A stretch of DNA of 64,000 bases. Origin: Silurus meridionalis (taxonomy: Eukaryota; Chordata; Actinopteri; Siluriformes; Siluridae). The stretch is from positions 22,539,108 through 22,603,107 of the forward strand of contig NC_060886.1 of NCBI RefSeq assembly GCF_014805685.1, given 5' to 3'. Numbering within the stretch: position 1 is the first letter of the stretch; every line of letters begins with the position of its first letter. Both the position numbers and the translations under genes were made by a program. Under the pieces are notes generated by a model, which saw nothing but the letters and a program-made list of their open reading frames with translations, had not been told where the DNA came from and searched no databases. Shown here piece after piece: positions 63,717-64,000 of this stretch.

Positions 63717-64000
63717 ATGGCTGTTGCATTACCGAAGCTGAGCAGTGGTAGCGCTGTGCGCATCCGCTTCACCAGCCTGGACGTGGGCACGACCAAATGG
63801 AGAGAGGGAATATTCGAGGTCCACGAAAGAGACAACAAAAGCAATCTGGTGTTGAAATTTAATAGCGGCGGAGCACCAAAACATTTCCAGGTACAAAACT
63901 TGGATGGTGTTTACCAGAGTGAATCGTCTCAATCTCAGTTATAGCACAGAGACCTGTTTATTCTTGCCTTTACAGTTGAACCACAATGTGAAGAACGTCG
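63717..64000 (+). CDS. usp37: Ubiquitin carboxyl-terminal hydrolase 37, N-terminal part
   Basis: The first coding exon runs 63717-63890 (58 codons, phase 0), and the next starts at 63976 after a tttacag acceptor with LNHNVKNV before the window ends. The protein begins with a PH-like N-terminal domain: AVRIRFTSLDVGTTKWREG, then a lysine- and aspartate-rich strand and FNSGGAPKHFQ, matching the start of USP37. USP37 is a nuclear deubiquitinase that stabilises cell cycle and replication proteins. Its catalytic domain lies beyond the right edge. The exon probably starts near 63656 after a tttataaaaag acceptor. Position beside plcd4 agrees with the human order. Confidence 0.88.

Overview
The window is nuclear DNA from a vertebrate, most probably a ray-finned fish. 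Genes have many short exons with GT-AG introns, the sequence is AT-rich, and it is dense in teleost-type repeats: several Tc1-like transposons, hAT-like non-autonomous elements, L2- and RTE-like LINE fragments, a DIRS-like element, a Ty3/gypsy fossil, and long (TA)n/(CA)n tracts. I cannot name the species. Gene identities come from reading the translated exons and comparing them with family knowledge; no database search was run.

Layout. Positions 1-3290 hold a decayed gypsy retrotransposon, followed to about 5500 by repeats. From 5625 to 29090, on the minus strand, lies a head-to-tail array of three cyp27a1-type genes (mitochondrial sterol 27-hydroxylase cytochromes P450). Copy 1 (5625-9761) shows only exons 1-3. 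Copies 2 (10689-21770) and 3 (23639-29090) each assemble into nine exons and an uninterrupted protein of about 529 residues. Next come bcs1l on the minus strand (30358-35382, 7 coding exons, 418 residues), znf142 on the plus strand (36999-44684, 7 coding exons, 1562 residues, about 35 C2H2-like fingers) and plcd4 on the minus strand (46297-57487, 15 coding exons, 744 residues). The first coding exon of usp37 lies on the plus strand at the right edge (63717-63890), and its next exon starts at 63976. All exon phases in the reconstructed genes agree.

Gene order and relative orientation (usp37, plcd4, znf142, bcs1l, cyp27a1) match the human 2q35 block that I know. Human CNOT9, between USP37 and PLCD4, and RNF25, STK36 and TTLL4, between BCS1L and CYP27A1, are not seen here. 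The genes share no pathway: P450 sterol oxidation and BCS1 complex III assembly are both mitochondrial, plcd4 is phosphoinositide signalling, znf142 is a nuclear zinc-finger protein and usp37 is a deubiquitinase. bcs1l and znf142 are head-to-head across about 0.4 kb, which suggests a shared promoter. znf142 and plcd4 converge, and plcd4 and usp37 diverge.

Most remaining sequence is transposon-derived, and several insertions are nested or dated by the gene duplication. I found no clearly new biological system. The points most worth following are the cyp27a1 array with its unequal promoters, a DIRS-like element inside a cyp27a1 intron, a probable GC-AG intron in plcd4, nested insertions with readable target-site duplications, and an unclassified dispersed repeat present three times.
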